A program made the translations under genes and the position numbers. The notes beneath the pieces are model-generated. The model was not told the origin of the DNA, ran no database searches, and saw nothing but the letters and a program-made list of their open reading frames with translations. From positions 62,001 through 126,000 of the forward strand of contig DATKKG010000030.1 in assembly GCA_035543015.1 (NCBI GenBank): a DNA stretch of 64,000 nt, in the 5' to 3' direction. Shown piece by piece: positions 25,763 through 34,616 of the stretch; positions within the stretch are counted from its first letter, which is position 1, and every line of letters begins with the position of its first letter. Source of the DNA: DATKKG01 sp035543015 (GTDB lineage Archaea; Thermoproteota; Nitrososphaeria; Conexivisphaerales; DTJL01).

Positions 25763-27574
25763 CTAGCCTTCTTCGGCCTTGGGGGCCTTGCGGGCAACAT
25801 AGTAGTACTGGCCCTTCTCCTTCTGCTCCCTGTCCAGCCTGCTGTCGGGCTTGTTGACCCTGGGCCTTCCGGTGTTGGCGTCCCTCCTGTAGGTGATGGC
25901 TATGTCTTCGAGGAACATGTTCATCCCCTGCTCCTTGGCCATCGGGGGGGTGGCGTGGCCGCTGATGCCGGGCTTGCCCGTGAATATGATCAGGGAGTCT
26001 GAGACTATGTCGACCAGCATGATGTCGTGGTCGATGATGACGGCCGACTTGTCCATGGACTTGACGTACCGCTGGATCGCCTTCGCCATGGCGATCCTGT
26101 CCTCGATGTCCGTGAACGCCGAGGGCTCGTCCAGGGCATAGATGTCCGCCTCCTTCAGCAGGCTCACCGCCACCGCGGTCTTCTGGAGCTCCCCGCCGCT
26201 GAGGCTCGAGACCTGCTTGTCGAGGAGCTTGTCGACCCTGAGGGGCTTCAGGAGCTGCGCCAGGTTCTGGCCGCTGCTCCACCTGTCGCCGCTGGAAGCC
26301 GTGAGGAGCTCCTGCACGCTTCCCTCGAAGTCGCTTGTAAGGTATTGGGGCTTGTAGGCGATCTTGGCCTTCGACAGCGCCCTGCCTTCGTCGGGATCGA
26401 GCTGCGAGGCGAGGATCTTGAGGAAAGTGGTCTTGCCAAGGGCGTTGGCGCCGAGGACCCCTATGACCTCGCCCTGCCTGATGACGCCGGCGTCCGCCTC
26501 TAAGGTGTACGGCGGATACGACTTCTTCAGCGAGGTGTACTCCAGGAGGGGGCTCATGGTAACCTCCTGAGAGGGAGGCGAGAAGACGTCGAAGGTGACG
26601 GGCGTGTCCCTGAACCGCATGTTCTCGCCCGTGATCATGCCGTCGAGGAGGGAGTTGATCCCCTCCGACGTCGTCATCGGCCCTGAAACGATGCCGTAGA
26701 CCCCGGGATCCCCGTAGATTATGTGCACAAAGTCGCAGGCGTAGTCCAGGAATGTCAGGTCGTGTTCCACAAGGACGACGCTCTTGCCCAGGCTCGCCAG
26801 GGACCTTACGACCTTCGAGACCTGGAGGCGCTGGTAGACGTCGTTGAAGGAGCTGGGCTCGTCGAAGAAGTAGATGTCAGCGTCGCGCTCGGCGGCCACG
26901 ATGACCGCGAGGCGCTGCAGCTCGCCGCCGCTGAGCTCCTCGGGAAGCTTGTCGGTGTCGTCCGCGAGGCTGAGCTGCCTCAGGAGCTCCTTGCCGCGGC
27001 CCGTCTCGTCGTACTGGTCCACCAGCTTCCCGACGGACTCCCTCCATGCCTTTGGGATGAGGTAGATGGCCTGGGGTTTCACGGAGGCCTTGATCTCCCC
27101 GCGGCTTATCCTCTCGAAGTGCGGCCTCAGCTCTGTTCCCTGGTACACGCCGAGGATCTCGTCCCAGGTCGGAGGAGCGTCCAGCCTGCCCAGGTTCGGC
27201 ATGAGGCTGCCCGACAGGATGTTGATGGAGGTAGTCTTCCCCACGCCGTTCTTCCCCACCAGGCCGGTGACGCTGCCCGGCTTGGGGATGGGGAGGCGGT
27301 ACAGCCTGAAGGTGTTGGGCCCGTACTGGTGGACCTTGTCGTCGCCTATCTCGGTGGCGATGTTGACTATGTCGATGGCGTCGAACGGGCACTTCCTGGT
27401 GCATATGCCGCAGCCGATGCAGAGTATCTCGTCAATGACCGGATATCCCTCAGGGTCGGTGAACTCTATGACCTTCTCGCCCATGAGCTCGGGAGGGCAG
27501 AACTTCTGGCACTCGTGCCCGCACTTCTTGAAGTTGCAGGTGTCCCTTTCCAGCACTGCTATTCTATGCTGCAT
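25763..27574 (-). CDS. Ribosome recycling factor ABCE1 (Rli1)
   Basis: 603 residues. All eight Fe-S cysteines are present (CNFKKCGHECQKFC and CIGCGICTRKC). Nucleotide-binding domain 1 has Walker A VGKNGVGKTT, signature LSGGELQR and Walker B IYFFDEPSS. Domain 2 has Walker A GANALGKTT, signature LSGGELQK and Walker B IYALDEPSA. ABCE1 splits 70S ribosomes after termination. The second Walker A reads NALGKT where NGIGKT is usual, a conservative change. It is transcribed alone toward the Trm5-like gene and is divergent from the Tfx gene. Confidence 0.97.
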   Translation of the reverse strand: MQHRIAVLERDTCNFKKCGHECQKFCPPELMGEKVIEFTDPEGYPVIDEILCIGCGICTRKCPFDAIDIVNIATEIGDDKVHQYGPNTFRLYRLPIPKPGSVTGLVGKNGVGKTTSINILSGSLMPNLGRLDAPPTWDEILGVYQGTELRPHFERISRGEIKASVKPQAIYLIPKAWRESVGKLVDQYDETGRGKELLRQLSLADDTDKLPEELSGGELQRLAVIVAAERDADIYFFDEPSSFNDVYQRLQVSKVVRSLASLGKSVVLVEHDLTFLDYACDFVHIIYGDPGVYGIVSGPMTTSEGINSLLDGMITGENMRFRDTPVTFDVFSPPSQEVTMSPLLEYTSLKKSYPPYTLEADAGVIRQGEVIGVLGANALGKTTFLKILASQLDPDEGRALSKAKIAYKPQYLTSDFEGSVQELLTASSGDRWSSGQNLAQLLKPLRVDKLLDKQVSSLSGGELQKTAVAVSLLKEADIYALDEPSAFTDIEDRIAMAKAIQRYVKSMDKSAVIIDHDIMLVDIVSDSLIIFTGKPGISGHATPPMAKEQGMNMFLEDIAITYRRDANTGRPRVNKPDSRLDREQKEKGQYYYVARKAPKAEEG

Positions 27575-27649
27575 CGTAGGTCAGCGACGAAAGACGTCAC
27601 AACACCGCTTCGAACTGGGAGGGTGAGACGCGGTTCAAGGGTCGCGGGT

Positions 27650-27686
27650 CTCCGAACAATCATGGAAGATATAAGCATTGTCGGAG
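27650..27686 (+). promoter_or_regulatory. tfx promoter: inverted repeat around TATA
   Basis: The arms CTCCGAACAAT (27650-27660) and ATTGTCGGAG (27677-27686) are complementary apart from one extra A, and they frame the TATA-like GATATAAGC (27668-27676). A bound regulator would cover the TATA box. Since the gene downstream encodes a DNA-binding protein, autoregulation is a reasonable inference. Confidence 0.45.
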
Positions 27687-27751
27687 GAGTAAAGGCGAAA
27701 AGTGCGCGGCCGGGCCGCAACGAGGGGAAGACTTATTTCACGAAGCCTTCG

Positions 27752-28195
27752 ATGAGTGATGGGTTGGTAAAGAAGGAGCCCTTCCACGGCACGACGTTGA
27801 CCGACCGCCAGTGGGAGGTCATACGTCTGAGGTCCGACGGGCTAACGCAGGCCGAGGTCGCCAAGAGGCTGAAGACGACGAGGGAGAACATCTCGATCAT
27901 CGAGCATAGGGCCCACGACAAGATATCTGCGGCCAAGGCGACGCTGGCGGCCCTCCAGGAGCTCGAAGTGTCGCAAGAGGTCCTCATCCCCAGCGGGACC
28001 TCGGTTTTCGAGGCCGTATCGATGCTGGTGATCAGGGCCGACATCCTGGGCATCAAGCTGAAGCAGTCGGCGGACGCCCTGCTCGCCCTGCTGAGGTCAC
28101 GCTGCAGGTCGAAGATAAGGGGGCACCACCTCGTGGCGGTCATCAAGGCGGAGATCTCCGAAGGCGGCGAAGTCACCTTCAAGATGACGGTATGA
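27752..28195 (+). CDS. tfx: Tfx-family DNA-binding protein
   Basis: 147 residues from the ATG at 27752. The open frame extends upstream, but that part has no homologous features and lies antisense to ABCE1. The N-terminal helix-turn-helix (LTDRQWEVIRLRSDGLTQAEVAKRLKTT) is followed by the TFX_C region (LIPSGTSVFEAVSMLVIRADILGIK). Tfx was described in Methanothermobacter as binding the promoter of molybdenum formylmethanofuran dehydrogenase. Here it sits next to a molbindin gene and ModABC, which supports control of molybdenum genes. The promoter shows an inverted repeat around TATA. Confidence 0.85.
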   Translation: MSDGLVKKEPFHGTTLTDRQWEVIRLRSDGLTQAEVAKRLKTTRENISIIEHRAHDKISAAKATLAALQELEVSQEVLIPSGTSVFEAVSMLVIRADILGIKLKQSADALLALLRSRCRSKIRGHHLVAVIKAEISEGGEVTFKMTV

Positions 28196-28239
28196 CGGGA
28201 CTACAAGCCTAAAATACCCAGGCTGCGGTTCGGAACCTG

Positions 28240-28449
28240 ATGAAACTAAGCGCGCGGAACCGGGCGGTAGGGACGGTGGTGTCGGTCGAAGAGGGGGCCA
28301 TCGCGGCCCTTGTGAGGATCGAAGTCAGGGAGCCCTTCACGGTGACCTCCATGATCACCAAGGACGCGGCGGAGGACCTCAAGCTCAAGAAAGGAGACAA
28401 GGTCTCGGTCATAGTGAAGGCCACCGAGGTCATAATCGCCAAGGACTAG
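28240..28449 (+). CDS. Molbindin (single Mop domain)
   Basis: 69 residues: a complete Mop domain, LSARNRAVGTVVSVEEGAIAALVRIEV through to the second half VSVIVKATEVIIAKD. Such proteins assemble into oligomers that bind molybdate or tungstate for storage or as a sensing module. The adjacent ModC lacks its usual C-terminal Mop domain, so this may supply that function in trans. The TATA-like CCTAAAATACC lies about 25 nt upstream, giving a leaderless message; an 11-nt palindrome GGTTCGGAACC abuts the ATG. Confidence 0.9.
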   Translation: MKLSARNRAVGTVVSVEEGAIAALVRIEVREPFTVTSMITKDAAEDLKLKKGDKVSVIVKATEVIIAKD

Positions 28450-28475
28450 GCCCGCGGGCCGGAGACGATTCGCGG

Positions 28476-29168
28476 CTAGTGGGAAACGAAGAAGCTCCCC
28501 GATATCCTGCCCGAACCGAAGACGGCGATCCTGTCGGCCAGGCTCCTAGCTTCGAAGTTGTCGTGGGTGACGTAGATCACCGTAAGGTCCAACCTGTCGA
28601 AGATGGCCCTCAGCTCGCCCATGAGGTGCTGGCGAAGCTCTTGGTCGAGGGAAGTCAACGGCTCATCCATGAGCAGTATCCGGGGTTCCGGGGCTAGCGA
28701 CCGGGCCAGCGCCACGCGCTTCTGCTGGCCTCCGCTCAGCTGCCCGGGGAGCAGGCCTTTCAAGTCGGCTATCCGGAGCATCTCCATGACATCCATGGCC
28801 CTCTTTCTAACCGCCGAAGCATCAAGACCCCGAAGGCCGAAGGTGACGTTGGCCATCACAGAGAGATGAGGGAAGAGAGCGTTGTCCTGCATCACGTAGC
28901 CCAGCCCGCGGTCCGCCGGATGCACCATGACGTTTGGCCCCGGGCCCGCGAACCTTGTCACGGTCTTTCCACCTATCTTCACTTCGCCTGAGTCGGGTTC
29001 CATGAGGCCTGCGACGATGTTCAGGGTCGTGGACTTGCCTATGCCACTGGGACCCACGAGCCCCACCACCTCCCCGGCGTCCACCTCAAGGTTCAGATCC
29101 TTGATGACCTGCCTTTCCCCGAAGGCCTTGCAAAGCCCGCCGATGCTAATCATGCCGGCTTCTGCCAT
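28476..29168 (-). CDS. modC: Molybdate/tungstate ABC importer ATPase
   Basis: 230 residues. Walker A GPSGIGKST, Q-loop MQDNALFPHL, signature LSGGQQKR, Walker B ILLMDEPLTSLD and the H-loop YVTHD are all present. It is the ATPase core only; the family's C-terminal TOBE/Mop regulatory domain is missing. It overlaps modB by 19 nt and is the last gene of modABC. The importer supplies molybdate for the molybdo-hydroxylase encoded just upstream. Substrate choice between Mo and W is not resolved. Confidence 0.9.
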   Translation of the reverse strand: MAEAGMISIGGLCKAFGERQVIKDLNLEVDAGEVVGLVGPSGIGKSTTLNIVAGLMEPDSGEVKIGGKTVTRFAGPGPNVMVHPADRGLGYVMQDNALFPHLSVMANVTFGLRGLDASAVRKRAMDVMEMLRIADLKGLLPGQLSGGQQKRVALARSLAPEPRILLMDEPLTSLDQELRQHLMGELRAIFDRLDLTVIYVTHDNFEARSLADRIAVFGSGRISGSFFVSH

Positions 29169-29935
29169 CCTCCCAGGAACTTGAACGCAGCGAGCACGAC
29201 GAAGGATATCACGATCAGTATCACCGATAGCGCGTCGGCGGCGACGAGGTTGCTCGCCATGGCTATGTAGATCGCCAGAGGCATGGTCTGGGTGACCCCG
29301 GGAAGGTTCCCGGCAAAGAGAAGCGTTGCCCCAAACTCACCGAGGGCCCTCGCCCAGCACATGATGAAGCCAGCCAAGATGCCCCTGCTGGCCAGGGGCA
29401 GGGTTACGCGGAGGAAGACCCTGGCATCCGATTTCGTAAGGATCCTGGCGCTGTCCAGGATCCTTTGGTTCACGCTTTCGAACGCGGTCTTGGATGAGCG
29501 AAAGTAGAAGGGCGATGCCACGAAGGCCTCGGCCATTATCACGGCTATGAGGGAACCTGGCAGCACTATGCCCTGCTGCAGGAGGTACCTACCTACGAGC
29601 CCACGGGGTGCGAAGGCCAGAAGGAGGGCAAGGCCTGCGACCGATGGAGGGAGGACCATCGGAATGTCGACCAGCGTGTCAAGGAACAGCCTCCCTCGGA
29701 ACCGCCTCCTTGCCAAGGCGTAGGATAGGGGCGTCGCTACGATGACCACCAGTGTCGCGGAGACGGTGGCGGTCAGGAAACTGAGCTTCAGGGGGGTTAT
29801 TACTGCGTCGGACGTAATCGCGGACGCCAGCTGGCTTGGGGTGGTGTAGAGGAATACGGCGGCCACTGGGACGGCGATGAAGAATAGAAACAGGACGCTG
29901 GCTAGTCCCAGAAGGAGCGTTTGAGTCCTGTTCAC
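29150..29935 (-). CDS. modB: Molybdate ABC importer permease
   Basis: 261 residues with six helices. SPFYFRSSKTAFESVN and the EAA loop region ILDSARILTKSDARVFLRVTLPLASRGILAG are typical of ModB/WtpB permeases. It starts 10 nt after the modA stop. The helix LPPSVAGLALLLAFAPRG carries the VLPP(S/T)VAG motif characteristic of this family. Confidence 0.93.
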   Translation of the reverse strand: MNRTQTLLLGLASVLFLFFIAVPVAAVFLYTTPSQLASAITSDAVITPLKLSFLTATVSATLVVIVATPLSYALARRRFRGRLFLDTLVDIPMVLPPSVAGLALLLAFAPRGLVGRYLLQQGIVLPGSLIAVIMAEAFVASPFYFRSSKTAFESVNQRILDSARILTKSDARVFLRVTLPLASRGILAGFIMCWARALGEFGATLLFAGNLPGVTQTMPLAIYIAMASNLVAADALSVILIVISFVVLAAFKFLGGWQKPA

Positions 29936-29945
29936 GCCCGGGTTC

Positions 29946-30881
29946 CTATGGGCTTACGAAACCAAAGTTGTTAAGGATTTGCTGCCCCTGGGCCGAGGTC
30001 AGGAAGTTGACGAACTGCTGTGCCAGCACGAGATGTTGAGAGGTTGAGATCACGCCGGCTGGGTAGCTCGCGACCACGTTCACGCTGTCGGGGATCGTGA
30101 TGAAGTTGATGTTGGCGGCCTGGGCTATCGCGTCCGTCTTGTACACGATCCCGGCGTCGGCCGTGCCGGTGACGATCTTTGTCACGGTCTGTTCAACGTC
30201 TGTGTCGTACGAGATGACGTTGGCGAGGACCGCCTTGCTGAAGTTGGCGTACTGTGGGCCGACGTATGCTGGGCTGCTGGAGTTCCCCCACGTGGACTCG
30301 ATATTGCTCAATATCGTCAGGCTGTAGGCGCCCGCGGGGACGGACTTGTCTTCCAGCTCAACCCTCACCCCGGACTTGGCGAGGTCGGCGATCGAAGTGA
30401 CCTTGGAGGCCGAAGACTTGGCCACCATGACGATGAGGGAGTTCTTGGCGAACAGGACCGACTTGTTGTACAGCAGGGAGGCGTTTGCAACCTGCGTCAT
30501 GTAGGTTGGGGAGGCGGAAAGGAAGACGTCACAGGGGAATCCTTGCACGATCTGGGTTGCAAGGGCGCCCGAGCCGGCGTAGTTGAAGGTGATGTTGGCG
30601 TTGTAGAAACGGTTGAAGGCAGCACTAATGTTTGGCATGATGTTGACGAGGCTCGCCGCGGCGAACACCGTCAGCTGCCCGGGGGGCAGGGTCTGGGTCA
30701 CGGTCGCTGTCGTAGTCTGGGTGCTCGTGCTCGTCAGGGTGTTCGTCGTGGTCTGAGTCGTGGTGACGGTCGTAGCCTGCTTGCCGGCGTAGCTCAGGTA
30801 TATGTCTGCGGCGGCGGCAACCGCGACCAAGGCGATCACGGCCAATACGATCACTTGGGTCGATATCCCTTTCCGATTCAT
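29946..30881 (-). CDS. modA: Molybdate-binding protein
   Basis: 311 residues from the ATG at 30881. An in-frame TTG lies 9 nt upstream, but the TATA box predicts initiation near 30884. A signal helix is followed by a Thr-rich linker (about 30 residues of TTT/STSTQ) joining membrane to domain. The binding domain has FAAASLVNIMP, NYAGSGALATQI, DVFLSASP, DKSVPAGAYSLT and TADAGIVYKTDA. VPAGAYS is a signature of classical ModA rather than WtpA. It captures molybdate outside the cell. A striking inverted repeat overlaps its TATA box. Confidence 0.92.
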   Translation of the reverse strand: MNRKGISTQVIVLAVIALVAVAAAADIYLSYAGKQATTVTTTQTTTNTLTSTSTQTTTATVTQTLPPGQLTVFAAASLVNIMPNISAAFNRFYNANITFNYAGSGALATQIVQGFPCDVFLSASPTYMTQVANASLLYNKSVLFAKNSLIVMVAKSSASKVTSIADLAKSGVRVELEDKSVPAGAYSLTILSNIESTWGNSSSPAYVGPQYANFSKAVLANVISYDTDVEQTVTKIVTGTADAGIVYKTDAIAQAANINFITIPDSVNVVASYPAGVISTSQHLVLAQQFVNFLTSAQGQQILNNFGFVSP

Positions 30882-30901
30882 TAGAGTCAACCAATCGTCT
30901 C

Positions 30902-30925
30902 CGGTTACATAAGCCTTGGTAACCG
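30902..30925 (-). promoter_or_regulatory. modA operator-like inverted repeat over TATA
   Basis: Perfect seven-base arms CGGTTAC (30902-30908) and GTAACCG (30919-30925) with a 10-nt spacer. The TATA-like CTTATGTAA of modA overlaps one arm and the spacer. A regulator bound here would hide the TATA box. The symmetry is directly visible; the binding protein (Tfx, a ModE-like protein or another) is unknown. Confidence 0.55.
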
Positions 30926-30946
30926 TGCGTGATTACTTCGGCGGCT

Positions 30947-32248
30947 TCACGAGTACTGGGTGATCCTCCTCTGGTGAAGCATCTCCTTGATGATTGTGGA
31001 GGAGTGCACCCAGCGCTCCCTGGGTATCCGGAACCCTGACAGCACGTTCAGGAAGGCGCTTTCGAAATCCTCGAAGAGGGCAGGCGGCGAGTTCATGGCG
31101 GCCCTTACGGCTTCCCGGACCGTCCATACGCCAAGCGGGATGAGGTAGCCCGGGTAAATCTCTCTCAGGGCGAGGACGGTGGCTTGCCTCCTCTCCTGCT
31201 CCAGGTACTCGGCCGTCGCCAGGCGCACCGAATAGTAGCAGCCGCCGGGGGCCGCGTAGGTGGTCCGCCCCCGGTACGGTTCGAAGTCCCCCGTCACCTC
31301 GAAGGTGGACCCGCCCTGGTTCCAGGCGGTGTTGGGGAACCACGCCTCGATCCATTCGAAGCTGTAGCTGGCCGGGATGAGCATGACGAAGTATCGGTTG
31401 TTCAGGTGGTCGTAACGGAACACGCGGTATTCGTCGATGGTAGGGTAGCCTCTGATCCTTTCCAGGAGCTCCAGGGAGAGGTTGCTGTCGACGGCCGTGA
31501 TGCTCCATCTCGTGGGGACCATCTTCCTCCTCCTCCCCGTCCCGAACATGCCGATGGAGAAGGCCTTCTGGATCCTGCTGACCGGGAGCCCTCCCTGATA
31601 CAGCTGCCACACGGCGTCCGCCGCCCCCAGGTCACGGTCGTAGTAGACCCTCTCGATCCTCCTTTCTGACGACCCGGGAGAGAAGGAGTAGCTCACCAGG
31701 GAACCGGAAGGGCCGAAAGGAGGGGCGTCCTCGCTCACGGTGAGGAAGGGTGCGGGCGGTCTCTCCAGCTTCATCTCGGAGGCGATCGGCTTCGAGGAGA
31801 GCATCGACGTCTGCAGCTTCTCCAGGAGGCCGTTTGGCGCCCTGGCGTCTTCGACGTTGGCGCGCCCGTTGCCCCTGATGAGGAGCGAGCGATACTCGAC
31901 TACCCTCTCGGTGGAGAACCTCAGCCACCTCTCCGGCGAATCGTAGATGGAGGTTTCGCCGCTGACCGGGGGGACCATGGGTCCGAAGCTTATCCTGGGA
32001 TACCCGTAGCGGCCCACGAAGACCGAGGGAGGCGAGTCCCCCACCACGTCTGACGAAGCCAGGCGCTCCCTTATGCCCGCGTAGACCCTGGCCTTCAGGA
32101 GCACGGGGCAGCTGGGCCTCCCGCAGAGAAGCCTGACCGACCTGCAGGCGAGGCATACGGCGCTCTCCCTGACCTTGACACCGGATGACGAGGCGAGCCC
32201 GCTCAGACCCAGGACCTCTTGGGTGAAGGCCATGCCCTCAGGCTTCAA
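30947..32248 (-). CDS. nreA: Nre-family DNA repair protein (PCNA-associated)
   Basis: 433 residues from a TTG about 30 nt after the TATA-like GCTAAATACC. The N-terminal zinc motif CLACRSVRLLCGRPSCP and the segments GRYGYPRISFGPM, SIYDSPERW and LSLELLERIRGYPTIDEYRVF match archaeal NreA (DUF650/DUF651), which acts with PCNA in repair of mitomycin-type damage. The last residues, QRRITQYS, have the spacing of a PCNA-interacting Qxx(I/L)xx(F/Y) box. It lies between modA and the hydroxylase genes, on the same strand, but with its own promoter. Confidence 0.88.
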   Translation of the reverse strand: MKPEGMAFTQEVLGLSGLASSSGVKVRESAVCLACRSVRLLCGRPSCPVLLKARVYAGIRERLASSDVVGDSPPSVFVGRYGYPRISFGPMVPPVSGETSIYDSPERWLRFSTERVVEYRSLLIRGNGRANVEDARAPNGLLEKLQTSMLSSKPIASEMKLERPPAPFLTVSEDAPPFGPSGSLVSYSFSPGSSERRIERVYYDRDLGAADAVWQLYQGGLPVSRIQKAFSIGMFGTGRRRKMVPTRWSITAVDSNLSLELLERIRGYPTIDEYRVFRYDHLNNRYFVMLIPASYSFEWIEAWFPNTAWNQGGSTFEVTGDFEPYRGRTTYAAPGGCYYSVRLATAEYLEQERRQATVLALREIYPGYLIPLGVWTVREAVRAAMNSPPALFEDFESAFLNVLSGFRIPRERWVHSSTIIKEMLHQRRITQYS

Positions 32249-32264
32249 GCTTCGAGGGATTCAG

Positions 32265-34616
32265 CTAGCTGGGGTATTTAGCGGCCCTAGCCTTCTTGAT
32301 GGCCATCAGGACCTTCTCGGACGTTATCGGCAGGTCGTCGATGGCCACGCCGGCCGCGTTCAGGATGGCGTTCCTGATCGCGGGTGCCGGGAGGACGATC
32401 GGTGGCTCGGCGACGATCTTCGCGCCATAGGGTCCCAGGGGGCCGGGAACCTCCACGATAAAGGAATGGAAGCTCTTCGGGATGTCCATCGAGGTAGGAA
32501 TGTAGTAGTCCGCCAGGCTGTGGTTCACGACCTTTCCGTCCCTGTGGACCAGCTCCTCCATCATGGCGTAGCCCATCCCCTGCACCGTCCCGCCGTATAT
32601 CTGTCCGATCACTCCCGTCGGATTGATTGCCTTGCCGACGTCGTAGGCCGCGTGGACGTCGGTCACCTGGTACACGCCCGTCTCCTCGTCCAGCTCTATC
32701 TCCACGATGAGGGCTCCCCATGTGTACTGAAGGTAGGGACTGCCCTGCCCCGTCTCAGTGTCCCACGGAGTCGGCGGGGCCATGAAGAAGCCGTCTTCGC
32801 TCATCTTCACGCCCCTCCTGTGAGCCTCGGCAGCGAGGGCCGCCCAGCCAATCGAGCGGGTGCTGTCGGTCTCGTCGAACGCGACTCCGTCCCTTATGGA
32901 TATCCTCCCCTCAGGGACCATCAGGACGTCCGCGGCGACAAGCACGAGACGCTTCCTGATCCGTTCCGCCGCGACGAGGGCAGCGTTCCCTCCGACGACC
33001 ACCGTCCTCGAGGCGACCGTGGGTCCTGACTCCCTGTGCCTGCTGGTGTCCGGCCTGGCAAGCCTGAACCAGGAAAGTGGCACGCCCAGGGTGGCCGCCG
33101 CCACCTGAATCAGGCCGGTGACCGCCCCGGTGCCGAATTCGGTGAGGCCCGTCCCCACGGTGACGACCCCGTCCCTTCCCACTTCGAGGAGCACGGCGCC
33201 GTAGTCGTTGCCCTCGGGACCGAGGCTGTTGCCGTGCATCAGGAGGGCCATGCCCATCCCCTTCTTGAGGCGGCCCACCTGGTCCGCGAAAACCTTCCTC
33301 TTGTTCCAGTAGTCGCTGGAGGTCACGACCTTCTCGACGCACTGGGGAAGCCCGCAGCTGCCGTCTATGAGATGGTTCGTGGCGTTGCGCTTCCCGGCGA
33401 CAAGCATGTTCTTCAGCCTGAACTCCAGGGGGTCGAGGGAGAGCTTCCTCGCGAGGTCCTCCATCTGGCTCTCGATGGCGAACACCGCCTGAGGCCCTCC
33501 GAAGCCGCGGAAGCTGCCCGCGTACGTGTTGTTGGTGTAGACAAGGTAGCTGTCCGCCTTCACGTTGGGGACTTCGTAGGCGCCGGTGCAGTGGAATATC
33601 CCCCTTCCTATCACGAACACGCCGAGGGAGGCGTAGGCGCCAGCGTCAAGGTACAGCTCGACCTCGTCCGCCTGGAGCCGGCCATCCGCAGACGCCCCGG
33701 TCCTGTGGGTTATGACGTAGGGATGCCTCTTCGTGTGCATGACCATGGACTCCTCGCGGTCCATGGCGCAGTAGACGGGCCTCTTCAGCCGGAGGGCGGC
33801 GAGGGCCGCTGTTCCGCAGACGTCGTAGGGGGTTTCGTCCGACTTCGGGCCGAACGCGCCGCCGGTGACCGCCTGCACCACCCTCACCCTGTCAGCGGGG
33901 AGGTTCAGCATCTTCATGAGCGCCGCCCGCGTATGGTGGGGGCTCTGCATGGAGCCTATCACGGTGATGGAGCCGTCGAAGGCGGGGACTGCCATGCCGA
34001 CCTCGGTCTCCATGGGCGTGGCGTCCTGGAACTGGGTCCTGAAGGTCTTCTCCACGACGACGGAGGAGTTCGCGAAGCCCTTCTCCACGTCGCCCTTCCT
34101 GATCCTCATCTCCTTGGCGACGTTCCCCCCTTCGTGGACCCTGACTGCGTCGGGCTTCATGGCCTCGATGGGGTCGAAGACCGCGGGCAGGGGGGCGTAG
34201 GTCACCTTCACCGCCTCTGCGGCCTCCCTGGCGGCTCCTTCCGTTTCCGCCACGACCGCGCCCAGAATGTCGGCCGTGGACCTGACCACGGAGCTGGCGA
34301 AGAAGGGCCTGTCAGGGATGACGGCCGAAGACTCGTTTATTCCTGGGATGTCCTTCCACGTGAGGACGTCCAGGACCCGAGGCATTGCCTTCGCTGCGGA
34401 CAGGTCCACTTCTATCAGCTTGCCGTGAGGAAGGGAGGAGTGGAAGAGCTTGGCGTGGACGGTGCCGCGGGCGAGCATGTCTCCGGTGTAGACGGGCTTG
34501 CCCAGGACCTTCTCGAGGCCGTCTATCCTGGCGAGGGACTCGCCCACGTAGACGAGCTTGCCCTGCTCGCCCTGCTCCTTGACGCCCTTCAGGAACTGGG
34601 AGACGTCCGAGGTCAC
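32265..34616 (-). CDS. Molybdenum hydroxylase large subunit (xanthine dehydrogenase family)
   Basis: 783 residues from a GTG that overlaps the small-subunit TGA (GTGA). Features of the molybdopterin subunit are LGKPVYTGDM, QSPHHTRAALMKML, GGAFGPKSDETPYDV, the loop YAGSFRGFGGPQ and a C-terminal glutamate in VAEPPIVLPAPAIRNAI, in the position of the catalytic Glu. The loop lacks the form I CO dehydrogenase AYRCSFR, so a purine, aldehyde or aromatic hydroxylase is more likely than CO oxidation. It forms a complex with the FeS and FAD subunits upstream. Substrate unknown. Confidence 0.9.
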   Translation of the reverse strand: MTSDVSQFLKGVKEQGEQGKLVYVGESLARIDGLEKVLGKPVYTGDMLARGTVHAKLFHSSLPHGKLIEVDLSAAKAMPRVLDVLTWKDIPGINESSAVIPDRPFFASSVVRSTADILGAVVAETEGAAREAAEAVKVTYAPLPAVFDPIEAMKPDAVRVHEGGNVAKEMRIRKGDVEKGFANSSVVVEKTFRTQFQDATPMETEVGMAVPAFDGSITVIGSMQSPHHTRAALMKMLNLPADRVRVVQAVTGGAFGPKSDETPYDVCGTAALAALRLKRPVYCAMDREESMVMHTKRHPYVITHRTGASADGRLQADEVELYLDAGAYASLGVFVIGRGIFHCTGAYEVPNVKADSYLVYTNNTYAGSFRGFGGPQAVFAIESQMEDLARKLSLDPLEFRLKNMLVAGKRNATNHLIDGSCGLPQCVEKVVTSSDYWNKRKVFADQVGRLKKGMGMALLMHGNSLGPEGNDYGAVLLEVGRDGVVTVGTGLTEFGTGAVTGLIQVAAATLGVPLSWFRLARPDTSRHRESGPTVASRTVVVGGNAALVAAERIRKRLVLVAADVLMVPEGRISIRDGVAFDETDSTRSIGWAALAAEAHRRGVKMSEDGFFMAPPTPWDTETGQGSPYLQYTWGALIVEIELDEETGVYQVTDVHAAYDVGKAINPTGVIGQIYGGTVQGMGYAMMEELVHRDGKVVNHSLADYYIPTSMDIPKSFHSFIVEVPGPLGPYGAKIVAEPPIVLPAPAIRNAILNAAGVAIDDLPITSEKVLMAIKKARAAKYPS

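Noticed and set aside
26723..27751. Long N-terminal extension of the Tfx frame
   Set aside because: Antisense to ABCE1; the promoter at 27650-27686 lies within it and homology starts after 27752.
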